From an uncultured Selenomonadaceae bacterium (GTDB lineage Bacteria > Bacillota > Negativicutes > Selenomonadales > Selenomonadaceae), in the NCBI GenBank assembly GCA_905235425.1, contig CAJOKY010000011.1:1-19178 (forward strand): a stretch of DNA of 19,178 bases, given 5' to 3'. The notes under the pieces are model-generated. The model worked only from the letters and a program-made list of their open reading frames with translations, did not search any database and was not told the DNA's origin. The translations under genes were made by a program, and so were the position numbers. Positions 1 through 8,663 of the stretch are shown here, piece after piece (the first letter of the stretch is position 1; every line of letters begins with the position of its first letter).

Positions 1-214
1 CGTGAACGTTGTTGCCGTAAAATCCCGAGCGCAGTAAAGTTAAAATACAGGAAATTCCACTAACAAGGAAATCTGTATATGTACCCGTACGTTAGCGGGA
101 AATTCAAGCCTGTGGAGCGTCATACCAAACGCAAGTAGCTAAGGCAAAAGCGGACGCGATGAATCAGGAATGAGACGTTAAAGTTTGTAGCTTTTTATAA
201 GTTCTCAGTAACGG
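1..214 (+). mobile_element. Right end of an IS200/IS605-like (TnpB-type) element, left part outside window
   Basis: The block 84-214 recurs in the same orientation at 11237-11370 and shows right-end features of IS200/IS605 elements: a conserved RNA-like scaffold, a subterminal imperfect hairpin (arms 182-189 and 196-203, 6-nt loop) and an identical terminus TCAGTAACGG (205-214), after which the two copies diverge. Positions 1-83 do not resemble the left part of the second copy, so this one is probably a longer element, perhaps with a tnpB upstream of the window. No frame is open from 1 to 138, so I cannot confirm that any tnpB coding sequence is visible here. The family call is pattern recognition, not a database match. 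Confidence 0.6.
84..214 (+). ncRNA. omegaRNA-like scaffold, copy 1
   Basis: Positions 84-138 differ from the second copy at only three sites. They contain two small stems: CCCG (84-87) with CGGG (96-99), and GCGT (117-120) with ACGC (129-132). A variable stretch follows, then a 17-nt block at 160-176 identical in both copies, then a right-end hairpin whose arms differ from copy 2 yet still pair through G-T wobbles. In TnpB systems the guide is the sequence immediately beyond the right end; here that would start at 215 and cover the ATG of the next small ORF. The 5' end and expression are unknown. Confidence 0.55.
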
Positions 215-223
215 AATTTTACA

Positions 224-433
224 ATGTCACAAGCGTTACAAATCGCTGAACTTAAAGATGAAATTGTTGAAGTTCATCCGTCCTATTATCAAAAATTGCC
301 AAAACAATGTTTGGCAGTTGCCGATGATCTTGAAGCTTTGAAAAATCGTTGCCGAGTGTTGGAACGCATTCTTAGTTACCGTGAAATAGAAGCAATGATT
401 TTGGTAGAGAATTTGCAATTAAACAAATTTTGA
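224..433 (+). CDS. Small hypothetical protein, 69 residues
   Basis: I do not recognise this protein. It starts with an ATG nine bases after the right end of the IS200/IS605-like element and has no Shine-Dalgarno sequence directly upstream, because that space is occupied by the element. The product is mildly acidic in its first half, has several Leu/Glu-rich stretches that could be helical (about residues 30-65), and has no signal peptide or membrane segment. It may be an intact small gene, a plasmid-derived ORF like the Rep fossil downstream, or the 5' remnant of a gene broken by the insertion. The bases between its stop and 663 carry no convincing gene. Confidence 0.35.
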   Translation: MSQALQIAELKDEIVEVHPSYYQKLPKQCLAVADDLEALKNRCRVLERILSYREIEAMILVENLQLNKF

Positions 434-663
434 CTTTCATAACAATGCGATATATAATCCCTAAGAACAGTTTTTTTATGAGGTGATTTAACGCCTGGAC
501 TTTACATGATTTTAGGCGAATGTTATAAAAAATAGAAATGAAGCGGGAGATGTTACAGACCCGCCTGTACATACACATCAATCGCATTATTAACCTTTTT
601 TGGCACTAACAAGCATTATATAGAAGGTTCAAAAATTTTAGTTGAAAGGTAGGTGAGAGCGGC
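434..663. other. Gene-free stretch with one GC hairpin
   Basis: No supported gene lies here. A short perfect stem, GCGGG (543-547) with CCCGC (560-564) around a 12-nt loop, stands out against the AT-rich background. It is not followed by a T-run on the plus strand, so I do not call it a terminator. The stretch lies just upstream of a rolling-circle Rep fossil and could be plasmid-derived non-coding DNA, but I see no recognisable nick site. Confidence 0.3.
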
Positions 664-2000
664 GTGAACAATCAAACTTTGCATAAAGAAATGAGCGGAA
701 GCAAGCGTCGCTCTCGCCTCAATCTTGGCATTGCCACTTTGCCCAATTTCGGTTCTTTTTCGGGGCAGGGTGATAGTCTTAGCTGTATAGAAATGACTGG
801 TAAGCTGTAGATGACGTTGACAGTCTTTCATCGTTGGCATTATTTAGTTCCTCTTTATCGTGTACTTAGTGGTGCTTGGTCTGATTTGTTTAGAGGGTCT
901 GCAGGCTTAAAACGTAAGGAACATATAGGACTTTGCGGATACATTCGTCGCTTGGAATAAACATTCAATGACGGAGATGCAAACTTCGACGAGTCGTTGA
1001 ATTCAGGTTGGCATCCACACTATCACGTTATTTTGCTTGTACCCCGTGATAAGTTGCAGACTCTCTCTGACTATGAATTGGAACTTCGTAAAGTATGGGT
1101 GTCGCTTGTTCGTAAGCATTACTTAAAAGAGTTTAGAGAAGATATTCCCCCTACTTATCTTTCCACTTTTGAAAAACACGGCTTATTCTTTAGTCGATAT
1201 GATTCTGCTCAAATTGTGGTTGTAAGCACGGTAAAGCTGGTGATCTCTTTGAAGTTAAAGACGGTATATATCTTGCTAAGCTTATAAGAACCGATTCGAC
1301 TTTATATGGTGGTGATTCGGAACTTACGTATTTGACGAAGAATAGTAAGACACCGTTTGATTTGTTGAAAGATGAATTGACAGCAAATCTTGCTGATTTG
1401 TGGAGTGAATATGCCATAGCTTTGAAGAAAGTTCCTTGTTTTAAATTCTCTATGGGGCTTCAAAAAGAAGTTGATGAGTTTTTTCATTCTAGTACGGATT
1501 ATGCTGTGCCGCGGGATTTGCCTTCGGAGAAACTTGTCCTTCGTCTTACGCCTGAAATTTATCGTTGGCTTTATCGGTATGGTTTAATTGGTGATTTGCT
1601 TGAAAAAACTAAACTATGTATAGAATCGGTCTATAGTTGGCTTGCGAAGTTAGGTTTTTTGGACACAGTTGTTTCTGAAGGTGAATCTTTTGATACAATT
1701 CCTTTAGATGATGTCGTCAATATTAATTCAATGGATGATATAGCTTTAGACGACTTAACCTGCTCACTGGGAAATAATCAAGATGAAATCAACTCGCCGT
1801 TAAATACTTTATTGCCAGTCAAATCGCACGACACGTCGGAACCTGTCACTTGTACGTCTTTCTCTGACGATGTTGACAATGAAGTGCTTATTGAATCCTC
1901 TAATTCGGTTATTAATTTTATTTTAGTTTTTACCTTAAGTTTATTAAAATCCAATGCCGTCTACGACCATTCTGCAAGCCTTTTTAAAAGATTTAGATAA
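664..2000 (+). pseudogene. Rolling-circle plasmid replication initiator (Rep_1/HUH family), broken
   Basis: The intact protein would nick a plasmid double-strand origin and start rolling-circle replication. The GTG at 664 follows a purine-rich AGGTGAGAG and is in frame 1. Frame 1 then gives MTLTV at 811, a CGYIRRLE segment near 934-957, and WHPHYHVILLV near 1009-1041, which matches the HUH metal-binding motif of Rep_1 proteins. Stops interrupt frame 1 at 808-810 and 958-960. Between about 1190 and 1215 reading moves to frame 3, which continues as KHGKAGDLFEV, then a KTPFDLL segment and SMGLQKEV, typical of the Rep C-terminal half, followed by an acidic tail ending at 2000. Around 731-752 a one-base correction would give a CPLCxxR motif like that of the Rep N-terminus. 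With at least three lesions the gene is dead and marks a past plasmid integration. Confidence 0.8.
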
Positions 2001-2317
2001 AGCAGATGAAAATGTTAAGCATCAAATTTAAAAATTCGTCTTTGGACAATGATACCTTTTCTGAAAGTCGTAACGAGTAACGTTAAAAGGAAGTTACTTT
2101 GTCGGCAAATAAACTTTCAATAGATAAATGTCCATTTTTTGAACAGATTCGCACAAATACGGACATCCAGTAAAAATTGGTGACGTATTAACGACTGGTT
2201 AGCTACAGGACGCTCTACCCACTTACGATAAAATTCCGAAGGCTCTTTGGCGAAGCTTATATAAACTTAGGTCATTTTTCAAATGTTACGATTATAATGC
2301 TGTGATTAACATAAGAA
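2001..2317. other. Intergenic stretch before the glycosylation-type gene series
   Basis: No intact gene is present. Frame 1 is open from 2203 to about 2337 and reads like protein (for example KIPKALWRSLYKLRSFF), so it may be a leftover of a lost gene; I cannot name it. A TATAAT at 2293-2298 lies 20 bases before the ATG at 2318 but lacks a good -35 hexamer at 16-18 bases, so I rate it only a possible promoter for the downstream series. No terminator-like hairpin with a T-run is seen. Confidence 0.3.
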
Positions 2318-3046
2318 ATGGAAACAATTATTTCTGATAGACGCCAATCTTTATGTTGTAAAGATGGTGACATCTTCCGAAAGTACTTTAAATACGGCGA
2401 TAAAAAGGTTGCCGAGCGCGAAGGACAATATTCTCTCCTGTATGAAAAAATGGGAATAAATACACCGCATTTTGTTAGGACGGGTTTTTCCGAAAAGTTC
2501 AGGCGATTTTTCAACGAATATTGCTATATCGATATGATTGAGCTTAGCCTGACGATGCTCGACGAAAATTTATTGACAAAATTATTAGAGCAGTTAAACC
2601 TTGTCGCTAATTTAAAAATTTTGCCTGCAGACGGTATCGACTTCTGGAATCAAAGTTACAAGTCGAATTTGACAAGTGCAATTAATTGGCTAAAAAAATT
2701 CGTGAATATTGACGAACAACTTTTGATTGAAAGAGTTTATTTGCAAGAAGTTTCAGTTATTATGCACGGCGATTTTTCTCTCGCAAATATGTCATTTTCG
2801 GACGAGACACTATATTTGTATGATTTTGCTTCGGCAGGCTGTTCTCCAAAATGGTGGGATTTAGGGTATATGATTGCAAGTTTGCCACCGAATTTTGGAA
2901 AACAACTTTACGATATGACAAATCACGATGAAAACCTGCTGTCGTGTGTTCAACTTGCTTCTGCCGTGAAATTGGGGCGCGGATTAAGAAAACACGAAGA
3001 AGTTGCATTTCGTCAAAATATTTTTAAATATTGGAGTGATTTTTAA
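2318..3046 (+). CDS. APH/choline-kinase-like phosphotransferase
   Basis: Probably transfers phosphate from ATP to a small hydroxylated substrate in the cytoplasm. The 242-residue protein has the Brenner motif HGDFSLANM (H150, D152, N157) and, 12 residues on, the metal-binding Asp of a DFG-equivalent (D169 in YDFASAG), followed by WWDLGYMI. These are the active-site landmarks of the aminoglycoside phosphotransferase/choline kinase fold and all look intact. The N-lobe (about 1-70) is short and diverged. No strong Shine-Dalgarno precedes the ATG. Its stop overlaps the next start (TAATG), so it is the first visible member of the glycosyltransferase operon. Context suggests a sugar, polyol or choline-like substrate for glycan decoration rather than antibiotic resistance; that is inference. 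Confidence 0.7.
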   Translation: METIISDRRQSLCCKDGDIFRKYFKYGDKKVAEREGQYSLLYEKMGINTPHFVRTGFSEKFRRFFNEYCYIDMIELSLTMLDENLLTKLLEQLNLVANLKILPADGIDFWNQSYKSNLTSAINWLKKFVNIDEQLLIERVYLQEVSVIMHGDFSLANMSFSDETLYLYDFASAGCSPKWWDLGYMIASLPPNFGKQLYDMTNHDENLLSCVQLASAVKLGRGLRKHEEVAFRQNIFKYWSDF

Positions 3047-4920
3047 TGACAGCGGTCATTTGGAGTGGTGCAGGTCGGAATAAAATCGGTGGAATGGAAA
3101 TACATCTTCACTATTTGATAGCTAACCTTGTAATTTCGCCGACGTACGAAAGGCTTTTTTTTATTACAAAATCAGCAAAGCAAATCATTGTTCGTGAAGA
3201 AAAAAGTTGTCGTGTGATTTTTTTTGCTGAATTTGAGCATTTAGGCGAATATTTGAAAAAAATTCCAATCGATATGATGTTTTTTAATGATGGTCATTGG
3301 ATTGAACACTTTGACGAGCTGAGAAAGAACTTTCAGCAAGCTATCTTTGTTATGCGTTCGGGTGGTAATGAATTCGTCAAAGCACCTTGGCGAGATATGT
3401 CTCTTTCCTTAAATGAGCGACAACGTTCATGGAGCAACGCCATAAACACCAATATTGACTATATCATTGCTAACAGCATCTACACTTGGCAACGCATGGT
3501 TAACATCGGCATTGCACCAGAAAAAATTTTAATTGTACGTGGCGGCGTGGATTTAGTTTTAGCTGAAAAAAACATCGCAAGAAAAAACGTTTTACGTGAT
3601 AAGTTTGACTGTCGTTATAATACAATCAGAAAGTTTATTTTTTGCATTGTTGCGCGGCACGTCAAATTCAAAGGAATCGCCAAAATTCTGAAAATTTTTA
3701 AAGCGCTCAAATCAAACAAATGGTTTTTGCTAATATTGGGTACAGGCGAAGAGTCACCTTCTTTATGTCAATATTGTCTTGACAACTTTTTAGAGGATAA
3801 TTTCGCTTTTGTTGGCGAGGTTTCTCATGAAGAAGCTTTAGAATACATCTCGTTATCTGATTATTTGATAAGTTCAAGTGTCGACACATTGAGATTGAGC
3901 GGTGATGAAACATATCTTCACACTGAAACGATGGGGCGAAGTATTATTGAAGCTGTATCTCAGAAGGTTCCTGTCATTGCATTTGACGCGGGCGGCGTCG
4001 GTGAATGGTTTGAGAATATACCGGGAATCGGCGTGCTTTTGTCGCGAGATTTAAGCGAGCCAGAAAATATTTTTCAATGCGCTCTCGATAAAAAGTTTGG
4101 TTTTTCCGTAACGAAAGACCTAACTGCTTACGGTTGGGATTACATAATTAATTTTTTTTATACTGAATTATTTAAGCAACGACGTGAATTTATCAAAACG
4201 GCACTTTGTTTTGATTTAGAAGGCTCCATTGTACATAATTTTTTGACGTATGAGCAAAATATTGCATTACTCGAAGAAATTTTTTCATGGAGTTCTGAGG
4301 ATTGTACGTTAATAATAAATTCTGCAGGTGACTTTTGGGAAATTCTTGAACGCTATCCTATCATCGCCAATAATCTTGAACACATAACTGTTATTGCTAA
4401 TGGCGGCGAAGTTATAGTAAAATATGGGAAACGAGATATTTTGTGGCAGGAATATCATCATATGCAACCAGCCATCAGTGATCAAGAAATTGAGTTCGTG
4501 AACCAAGAAATTTTTCACGCCGGTTTAAAGTTAATAAGAAAGAGGATTGTTAATGACTTGTACGTGAACTTCAAAGTTGTCGGTAATGTTGACACAATTC
4601 TTCAGGTCGTTCACAGACTAAACAATTCGTTGAGCAACGCGACACGACAAGTTATAGCTAATGCAGGCAACATAAAAATCATTTCGAAAATTATTAATAA
4701 ATACAGTGCGTTGGCTTATCTAAAAAATTTTCAATTGAAGTCTCAACGAATAATTGGAATTGGCAATGATGTTTTGGACGAGATGTTTCTTGCGCATTGT
4801 GATAAAGCCTTCTTTGTCAATCCAATTAGATTTGCCGTTGATTCGGTGAAGATTGAATCTCTCGATGACGCAAATTTGTTCTTAAGGCAACTACGTAAAG
4901 AGGTCTTTACACCAACATGA
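3046..4920 (+). CDS. Glycosyltransferase family 4 fused to a HAD-like domain
   Basis: Residues 1 to about 375 form a GT-B, GT4-type glycosyltransferase: a glycine-rich N-terminal start (SGAGRNKIGGME), the C-lobe stretch ARHVKFKGIAKI, then LGTGEES, and the donor-binding E-x7-E motif (E294 to E302 in ETMGRSIIEA) followed by VPVIAFDAGGVGEW. Residues about 384-624 look like a Cof/sucrose-phosphatase-type HAD domain: motif I is DLEGS (D390, E392) instead of DxDGT, an NGG appears near the cap start, and motif IV reads GNDVLD (573-578) instead of GDxxND. The order GT4 then HAD resembles sucrose-phosphate synthase, but the altered phosphatase residues suggest a weak, changed or purely structural HAD. 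ATG overlaps the upstream stop; the 3' end overlaps the next gene by ATGA, implying translational coupling. Confidence 0.75.
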   Translation: MTAVIWSGAGRNKIGGMEIHLHYLIANLVISPTYERLFFITKSAKQIIVREEKSCRVIFFAEFEHLGEYLKKIPIDMMFFNDGHWIEHFDELRKNFQQAIFVMRSGGNEFVKAPWRDMSLSLNERQRSWSNAINTNIDYIIANSIYTWQRMVNIGIAPEKILIVRGGVDLVLAEKNIARKNVLRDKFDCRYNTIRKFIFCIVARHVKFKGIAKILKIFKALKSNKWFLLILGTGEESPSLCQYCLDNFLEDNFAFVGEVSHEEALEYISLSDYLISSSVDTLRLSGDETYLHTETMGRSIIEAVSQKVPVIAFDAGGVGEWFENIPGIGVLLSRDLSEPENIFQCALDKKFGFSVTKDLTAYGWDYIINFFYTELFKQRREFIKTALCFDLEGSIVHNFLTYEQNIALLEEIFSWSSEDCTLIINSAGDFWEILERYPIIANNLEHITVIANGGEVIVKYGKRDILWQEYHHMQPAISDQEIEFVNQEIFHAGLKLIRKRIVNDLYVNFKVVGNVDTILQVVHRLNNSLSNATRQVIANAGNIKIISKIINKYSALAYLKNFQLKSQRIIGIGNDVLDEMFLAHCDKAFFVNPIRFAVDSVKIESLDDANLFLRQLRKEVFTPT

Positions 4921-6062
4921 AAAAAATTTTGTTTGTAACATCAAAGCATCCGTTCCCAACAGACAGTAATGACGGTGGTGATTCCACTGTTTCAGAATTT
5001 GTTCGTGCACTCGGAGCATATTGTCAATTGGATATCTTGTGTTTTCGCGAATATGACAGTAATGTAAAAGTTCCTCTTGTTCATGAAATCTTTTTTCAGC
5101 ACATTGACTTTGCCAATTATGACTTTTACTCGAAAGGAAATGACCAAAAATTTCGTGTGCGCCTTCAACAAGCTGATTTTTCTGCGAAAAAAATTAATGA
5201 TCTCGCGGGAAATTACGATACAATAATCGTTCAACATTGCATGTTCATTTTAAGGCTCGCGGACTTTGGAAAAGACGCTTTCAGAAAAATAATTTTGTTA
5301 CCAATGTTCACAGGCATGGAATATTTAAAGTCACAAGAATACGTTCCGCATGACTACATTTTAGCAGAAAAAAAAGCTTTGAGCCACGTAAATAAAATCA
5401 TTACGCCGAGCAATGCAGAAGGCGAGATTTTAATTAGCGAATATAATATTTCACCTGAAAAACTCACCGTCATACCGCGTTCTGTCAGTGAAATTGATCA
5501 AAAATTTTTTAAACCTTGCAGTGAAAATTTACAACTGATTTATATTGCGGCATTGCGTAGCCAAAAAGCACATCCGGATACAATGAAACTTTTTGAACGG
5601 GTCAAGAAGTTTATTCCGAGTGCGAAGCTTCATTGCGTTGGAACCATTCAGGATAAGAATTTATTCGAAGAATGTATAAAATTTTTGCAGACAAAAAATT
5701 TGATGAACGATGTATTTTTTCACGGCACATTGAATCGCGCACAGATCAACTACTTATTCAAGTTGTGCGACATAAATATTTCAATGTCGTTGTGGGAAAG
5801 TTTTGGACGTGGTATTTTTGAAGGCTTGGTAGCAGGATTGCCGACTATCGTTCCAGAAAGAATTTTAAGCGTAGCAGATTTGCCCGAACCGATTAGACCA
5901 CTAACTGCGTCCTGTATAGAAGAAATGGTTAATACGATTTTGAGATTATACGAGGACGAAAAATTTTTTCGAGCAGAGAGTTCAAAGGGAGTACTACTCC
6001 GAAAATATTTGTCAGTTGAACGAATACAAAAACTTTTGAGAGATACTATCCTACTTAATTGA
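4917..6062 (+). CDS. Glycosyltransferase family 4
   Basis: A 381-residue retaining GT-B glycosyltransferase, expected to add a sugar from a nucleotide-sugar donor on the cytoplasmic side. It opens with KKILFVTSKHPFP and a Gly-Gly loop (NDGGDS), has the domain linker TPSNAEGEIL, the C-lobe start IYIAALRSQKAHP, and the donor-binding motif ESFGRGIFE (E294 to E302), followed by GLVAGLPTIVPE. The length is normal for the family. It starts inside the stop of the GT4-HAD gene (ATGA) and is followed after 13 bases by the next gene. Acceptor and sugar cannot be read from the sequence. Confidence 0.85.
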   Translation: MKKILFVTSKHPFPTDSNDGGDSTVSEFVRALGAYCQLDILCFREYDSNVKVPLVHEIFFQHIDFANYDFYSKGNDQKFRVRLQQADFSAKKINDLAGNYDTIIVQHCMFILRLADFGKDAFRKIILLPMFTGMEYLKSQEYVPHDYILAEKKALSHVNKIITPSNAEGEILISEYNISPEKLTVIPRSVSEIDQKFFKPCSENLQLIYIAALRSQKAHPDTMKLFERVKKFIPSAKLHCVGTIQDKNLFEECIKFLQTKNLMNDVFFHGTLNRAQINYLFKLCDINISMSLWESFGRGIFEGLVAGLPTIVPERILSVADLPEPIRPLTASCIEEMVNTILRLYEDEKFFRAESSKGVLLRKYLSVERIQKLLRDTILLN

Positions 6063-6075
6063 AAGATAAATTTCT

Positions 6076-7599
6076 ATGGTCATGAAATATCACGTCGTCC
6101 CTATAAGAGAATCTCCGTACAAAAAAGATTTGGCGAGTCTCTTCGAGCAGGCACGAAATTACTTTATTCACCGAAAATTTTTTGATGCACTTCAACTCAT
6201 GCAAGAGGCGAGCCATATTTGTAGCGAAAAATTTTTACCTGCTGTTAGCTTAAATTTGGCATTGCTTTATCACGTGCTTGGGCATCAAGCAGAAGCAGAG
6301 TCATTTTACGAACAACTTGCAGATACGCCCATAAAGCTGATAAATCACCATGCCTTCTGTCACAGATATTTTTGTTATGAAAAGTGCCATGTCTCGACTA
6401 TCAAGGACAATGATCCGCTGAGGAAGATTTGGGATCATAATGAATTCAATCGTCAAATCACAGTGAACGGCTTTGATTCGGAAAATTTAATTCAAGCTAG
6501 CAAGCAATGCGACGATATTTTTCGAGAGAGAATTTTAAATGATTTCTACTTCAAAATGGGTCTTCCTCAAAGAAATTTTTTTCGTGATATGCTTGTAACT
6601 GAGGTAGTAGCTTACGTTGAAAATCTTCCTAAAAATTTTATTTCGTCGGAGAAAAATCGAATCGGAATTTACGTCAACGATATTCAACGCCACAAAGAAT
6701 CGGCACTCATTTATGATCTAATTTCAATTCTTCAGGAAGAAAATTACAGCGTTTACCTGTACTTCGATAATATCTTCGACAACAAACTGGTGCGACTTCT
6801 TCCGGCGGGCATAACTGTGCGGCACATTGTCAATCTCGGAATTTTAGCTTTCAACAATCTTATCGCAGAGGATAAAATCTTTGCGTTATTGGACTTAACG
6901 TGTAACAAAATGCGAACGCGATTACCGGCAGTTTCTATGCTGGGGAAAAATATATTGAGCCTAGACGAAATTTTCGTTGAAACACCTTTGCCGCTCCAAT
7001 CTGAAATTTACTTTGGCGAGGAAGTGCATTGCATCCGAAGAAAAAAAGACGTTGCAGTTATAGGCGATCTTAGGTATATATCGAATACGGAACTTTTACA
7101 AATCAAAGATACTATGTTTGACAAAAATTTAATTTTCATGTCGTTTGCTTTCTGTGAGAAGCTTTATAGAAAAAATTTTGAGCTAAGGTTACTTGAATGT
7201 GGAATTAATCCCGTTCGTTGCAAAGTGGTAGCAGGGATTCTTCCATTCATTAAATACCTTGAATTTTTGGCTTCAGTATCGGAAGTTGTGATAACGTCAA
7301 GCGTCTCCGTTGCTGAATTATCAGAAGTACTTTTCGTAAGGACTCCGATACTCTTATTGTCACAAAATCCCATTTTAAAACAACTCGTAAGTGTCGAAAG
7401 CCACAGTCAAAGAAGAGCCAACTTTGTTGAAAACTTGCGCAGTCGACTGAAAAATATTTCATCTGATACGAATTGCAAATATATTTTTGACGAAGAACTT
7501 CGCCTTCAGTATCAGAATAAAGAGACAACATTTGAAGTCAACATGTCCTGCAATGGTGATTTGTTAGTTTTTGCAGAGATGAGAGGGGAGCGCTGTTGA
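6076..7599 (+). CDS. TPR protein with diverged OGT/SPINDLY-like (GT41) C-terminal domain
   Basis: The 507-residue protein has two or more TPR-like helical hairpins at about residues 15-85 (pattern LFEQARNYFIHRKFFDALQLM, then LALLYHVLGHQAEAESFYEQL). From about residue 190 it follows the layout of bacterial O-GlcNAc-transferase-like proteins: RIGIYVNDIQRHK (from R195) at the position of the family's IGYVSxDxxxH, a stretch near 285-293 where the family has its WxG loop, then a GINPxR helix and a final Rossmann half near 395-440. The usual TFPYNGxTT donor loop is replaced by SSVSVAELSE, so activity or donor may differ. Two ATGs (6076, 6082) are possible and the ribosome site is weak. Its end overlaps the next start. 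It may glycosylate proteins, but this is inference. Confidence 0.55.
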   Translation: MVMKYHVVPIRESPYKKDLASLFEQARNYFIHRKFFDALQLMQEASHICSEKFLPAVSLNLALLYHVLGHQAEAESFYEQLADTPIKLINHHAFCHRYFCYEKCHVSTIKDNDPLRKIWDHNEFNRQITVNGFDSENLIQASKQCDDIFRERILNDFYFKMGLPQRNFFRDMLVTEVVAYVENLPKNFISSEKNRIGIYVNDIQRHKESALIYDLISILQEENYSVYLYFDNIFDNKLVRLLPAGITVRHIVNLGILAFNNLIAEDKIFALLDLTCNKMRTRLPAVSMLGKNILSLDEIFVETPLPLQSEIYFGEEVHCIRRKKDVAVIGDLRYISNTELLQIKDTMFDKNLIFMSFAFCEKLYRKNFELRLLECGINPVRCKVVAGILPFIKYLEFLASVSEVVITSSVSVAELSEVLFVRTPILLLSQNPILKQLVSVESHSQRRANFVENLRSRLKNISSDTNCKYIFDEELRLQYQNKETTFEVNMSCNGDLLVFAEMRGERC

Positions 7600-8663
7600 A
7601 AATCCTTTTGATAGAGAATGCTTTTTTAGGAGCATATGGTTCTTTTCAAAAGTTTCTTTCTGAAATAGAATATGCGCTGAAAAAGTTAGGTCATAGAGTT
7701 TTTCGCGCACAAGATATTAAAGAGGTTGTAGCAGTATGCGAGCAACACGAACCGAATTTTTCTCTGGGGATAGGCAAGTATAAATCCTTGATTGGTAGGC
7801 AACTTATCTGCGACATTTACGAAATTCCTCATTATCAGTGGATTATCGACAACCCTTTAAAAATGCCGCAATACTCATCGAATAATTTTACACCGATTTT
7901 TATTGACCGTGAATTTGTTGAACTATATGAACCGAAGCCCCCAAATTTTTTATGGTCTCCTCTCGGAATATCGGACGCTGAATACAATTATGACAAAATC
8001 CGCGAACGTGGAATAGTCTTCGCAGGGCAGGTAAAAAATTTAAGTTCTTTACAAGCCGAAATCCAACGCTCGAATCAGCGTAAATCTATAGAAAGATTTT
8101 TGGGCGATATGTTGCAACATATCGACGATTCTTTTATTGTTCGCTACAAAAATTTTTTGCAGAAGAATGAAATTGTTGACCTTGAAGAATTTTTTAGGCT
8201 TACCAACTCATACCTGCGTTGCATTAAAAGGTTAAACGTTCTAAAGAAAATTCAGAAATGGTCGCTCATTTTGGCAGGCAATATCGCTGAAAAAAGTTTG
8301 TTGCGCAAACCCAACGTCATTCACTTAGGCGATGTGCCGTATTCCAACTTGAACAAACTTTTCTCTAAATACACACATATTCTGCATATTAGCCCGAATT
8401 TTTCGGCTTGTATTCATGATCGAATTCTTCGTGGACTGGTTTCTGGCTGTCAAGTTATAGCTGAAGAAAATTCTGTGTTACGTGAGGTTTTCGGAGATGG
8501 GCTTATTTATTTCCGTTATAAAAACTTTGACGAAAGACTTCTTGAAGTTGGTCAGGGAGAGAAAAGGTTGGTTACAACGGCGAAAATTCTCAAACGATTT
8601 GAATGGAAAAATATTTTGACGGTGGTAATTGACGATTATCGGAGGCGTTTCGACGATGGTTAA
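7596..8663 (+). CDS. CgeB/DUF3880-like glycosyltransferase
   Basis: A 355-residue protein resembling CgeB-type GT-B glycosyltransferases found in spore-coat and polysaccharide loci. It starts KILLIENAFLGAYGS; a long N-terminal half includes YQWIIDNPL and LWSPLGIS, the usual domain junction. The C-half has VIHLGDVPYSNLNKLFSKYTHIL, then HDRILRGLVSGCQVIAE followed by LREVFGDGLIYF, the pattern of the family's C-terminal donor lobe. The start is TTG at 7596, overlapping the preceding TGA and placed after GAGGGGAG, which decides the start. The insertion of about 50 residues around 175-215 is longer than I expect. It overlaps the radical SAM gene by 8 bases. Confidence 0.65.
   Translation: MKILLIENAFLGAYGSFQKFLSEIEYALKKLGHRVFRAQDIKEVVAVCEQHEPNFSLGIGKYKSLIGRQLICDIYEIPHYQWIIDNPLKMPQYSSNNFTPIFIDREFVELYEPKPPNFLWSPLGISDAEYNYDKIRERGIVFAGQVKNLSSLQAEIQRSNQRKSIERFLGDMLQHIDDSFIVRYKNFLQKNEIVDLEEFFRLTNSYLRCIKRLNVLKKIQKWSLILAGNIAEKSLLRKPNVIHLGDVPYSNLNKLFSKYTHILHISPNFSACIHDRILRGLVSGCQVIAEENSVLREVFGDGLIYFRYKNFDERLLEVGQGEKRLVTTAKILKRFEWKNILTVVIDDYRRRFDDG

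Noticed and set aside
1..214. A TnpB-derived repressor (TldR-like) gene linked to the scaffold
   Set aside because: No TnpB-like protein is encoded in the window, and every frame from 1 to 138 is closed. A partner gene could lie outside, but nothing here supports it.
543..564. Rho-independent terminator
   Set aside because: The GCGGG/CCCGC stem is short, its loop is long and no T-run follows on the plus strand.
616..840. A 74-codon minus-strand open frame
   Set aside because: It lies over the N-terminal part of the Rep fossil, whose plus-strand motifs continue downstream in frame; it has no recognisable features.
2318..3046. Aminoglycoside resistance gene
   Set aside because: Only the general kinase motifs match; its place at the head of a glycosyltransferase series argues for a biosynthetic substrate.
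3046..4920. Sucrose-phosphate synthase
   Set aside because: Domain order is similar, but HAD catalytic residues are changed and no sucrose pathway gene is nearby.
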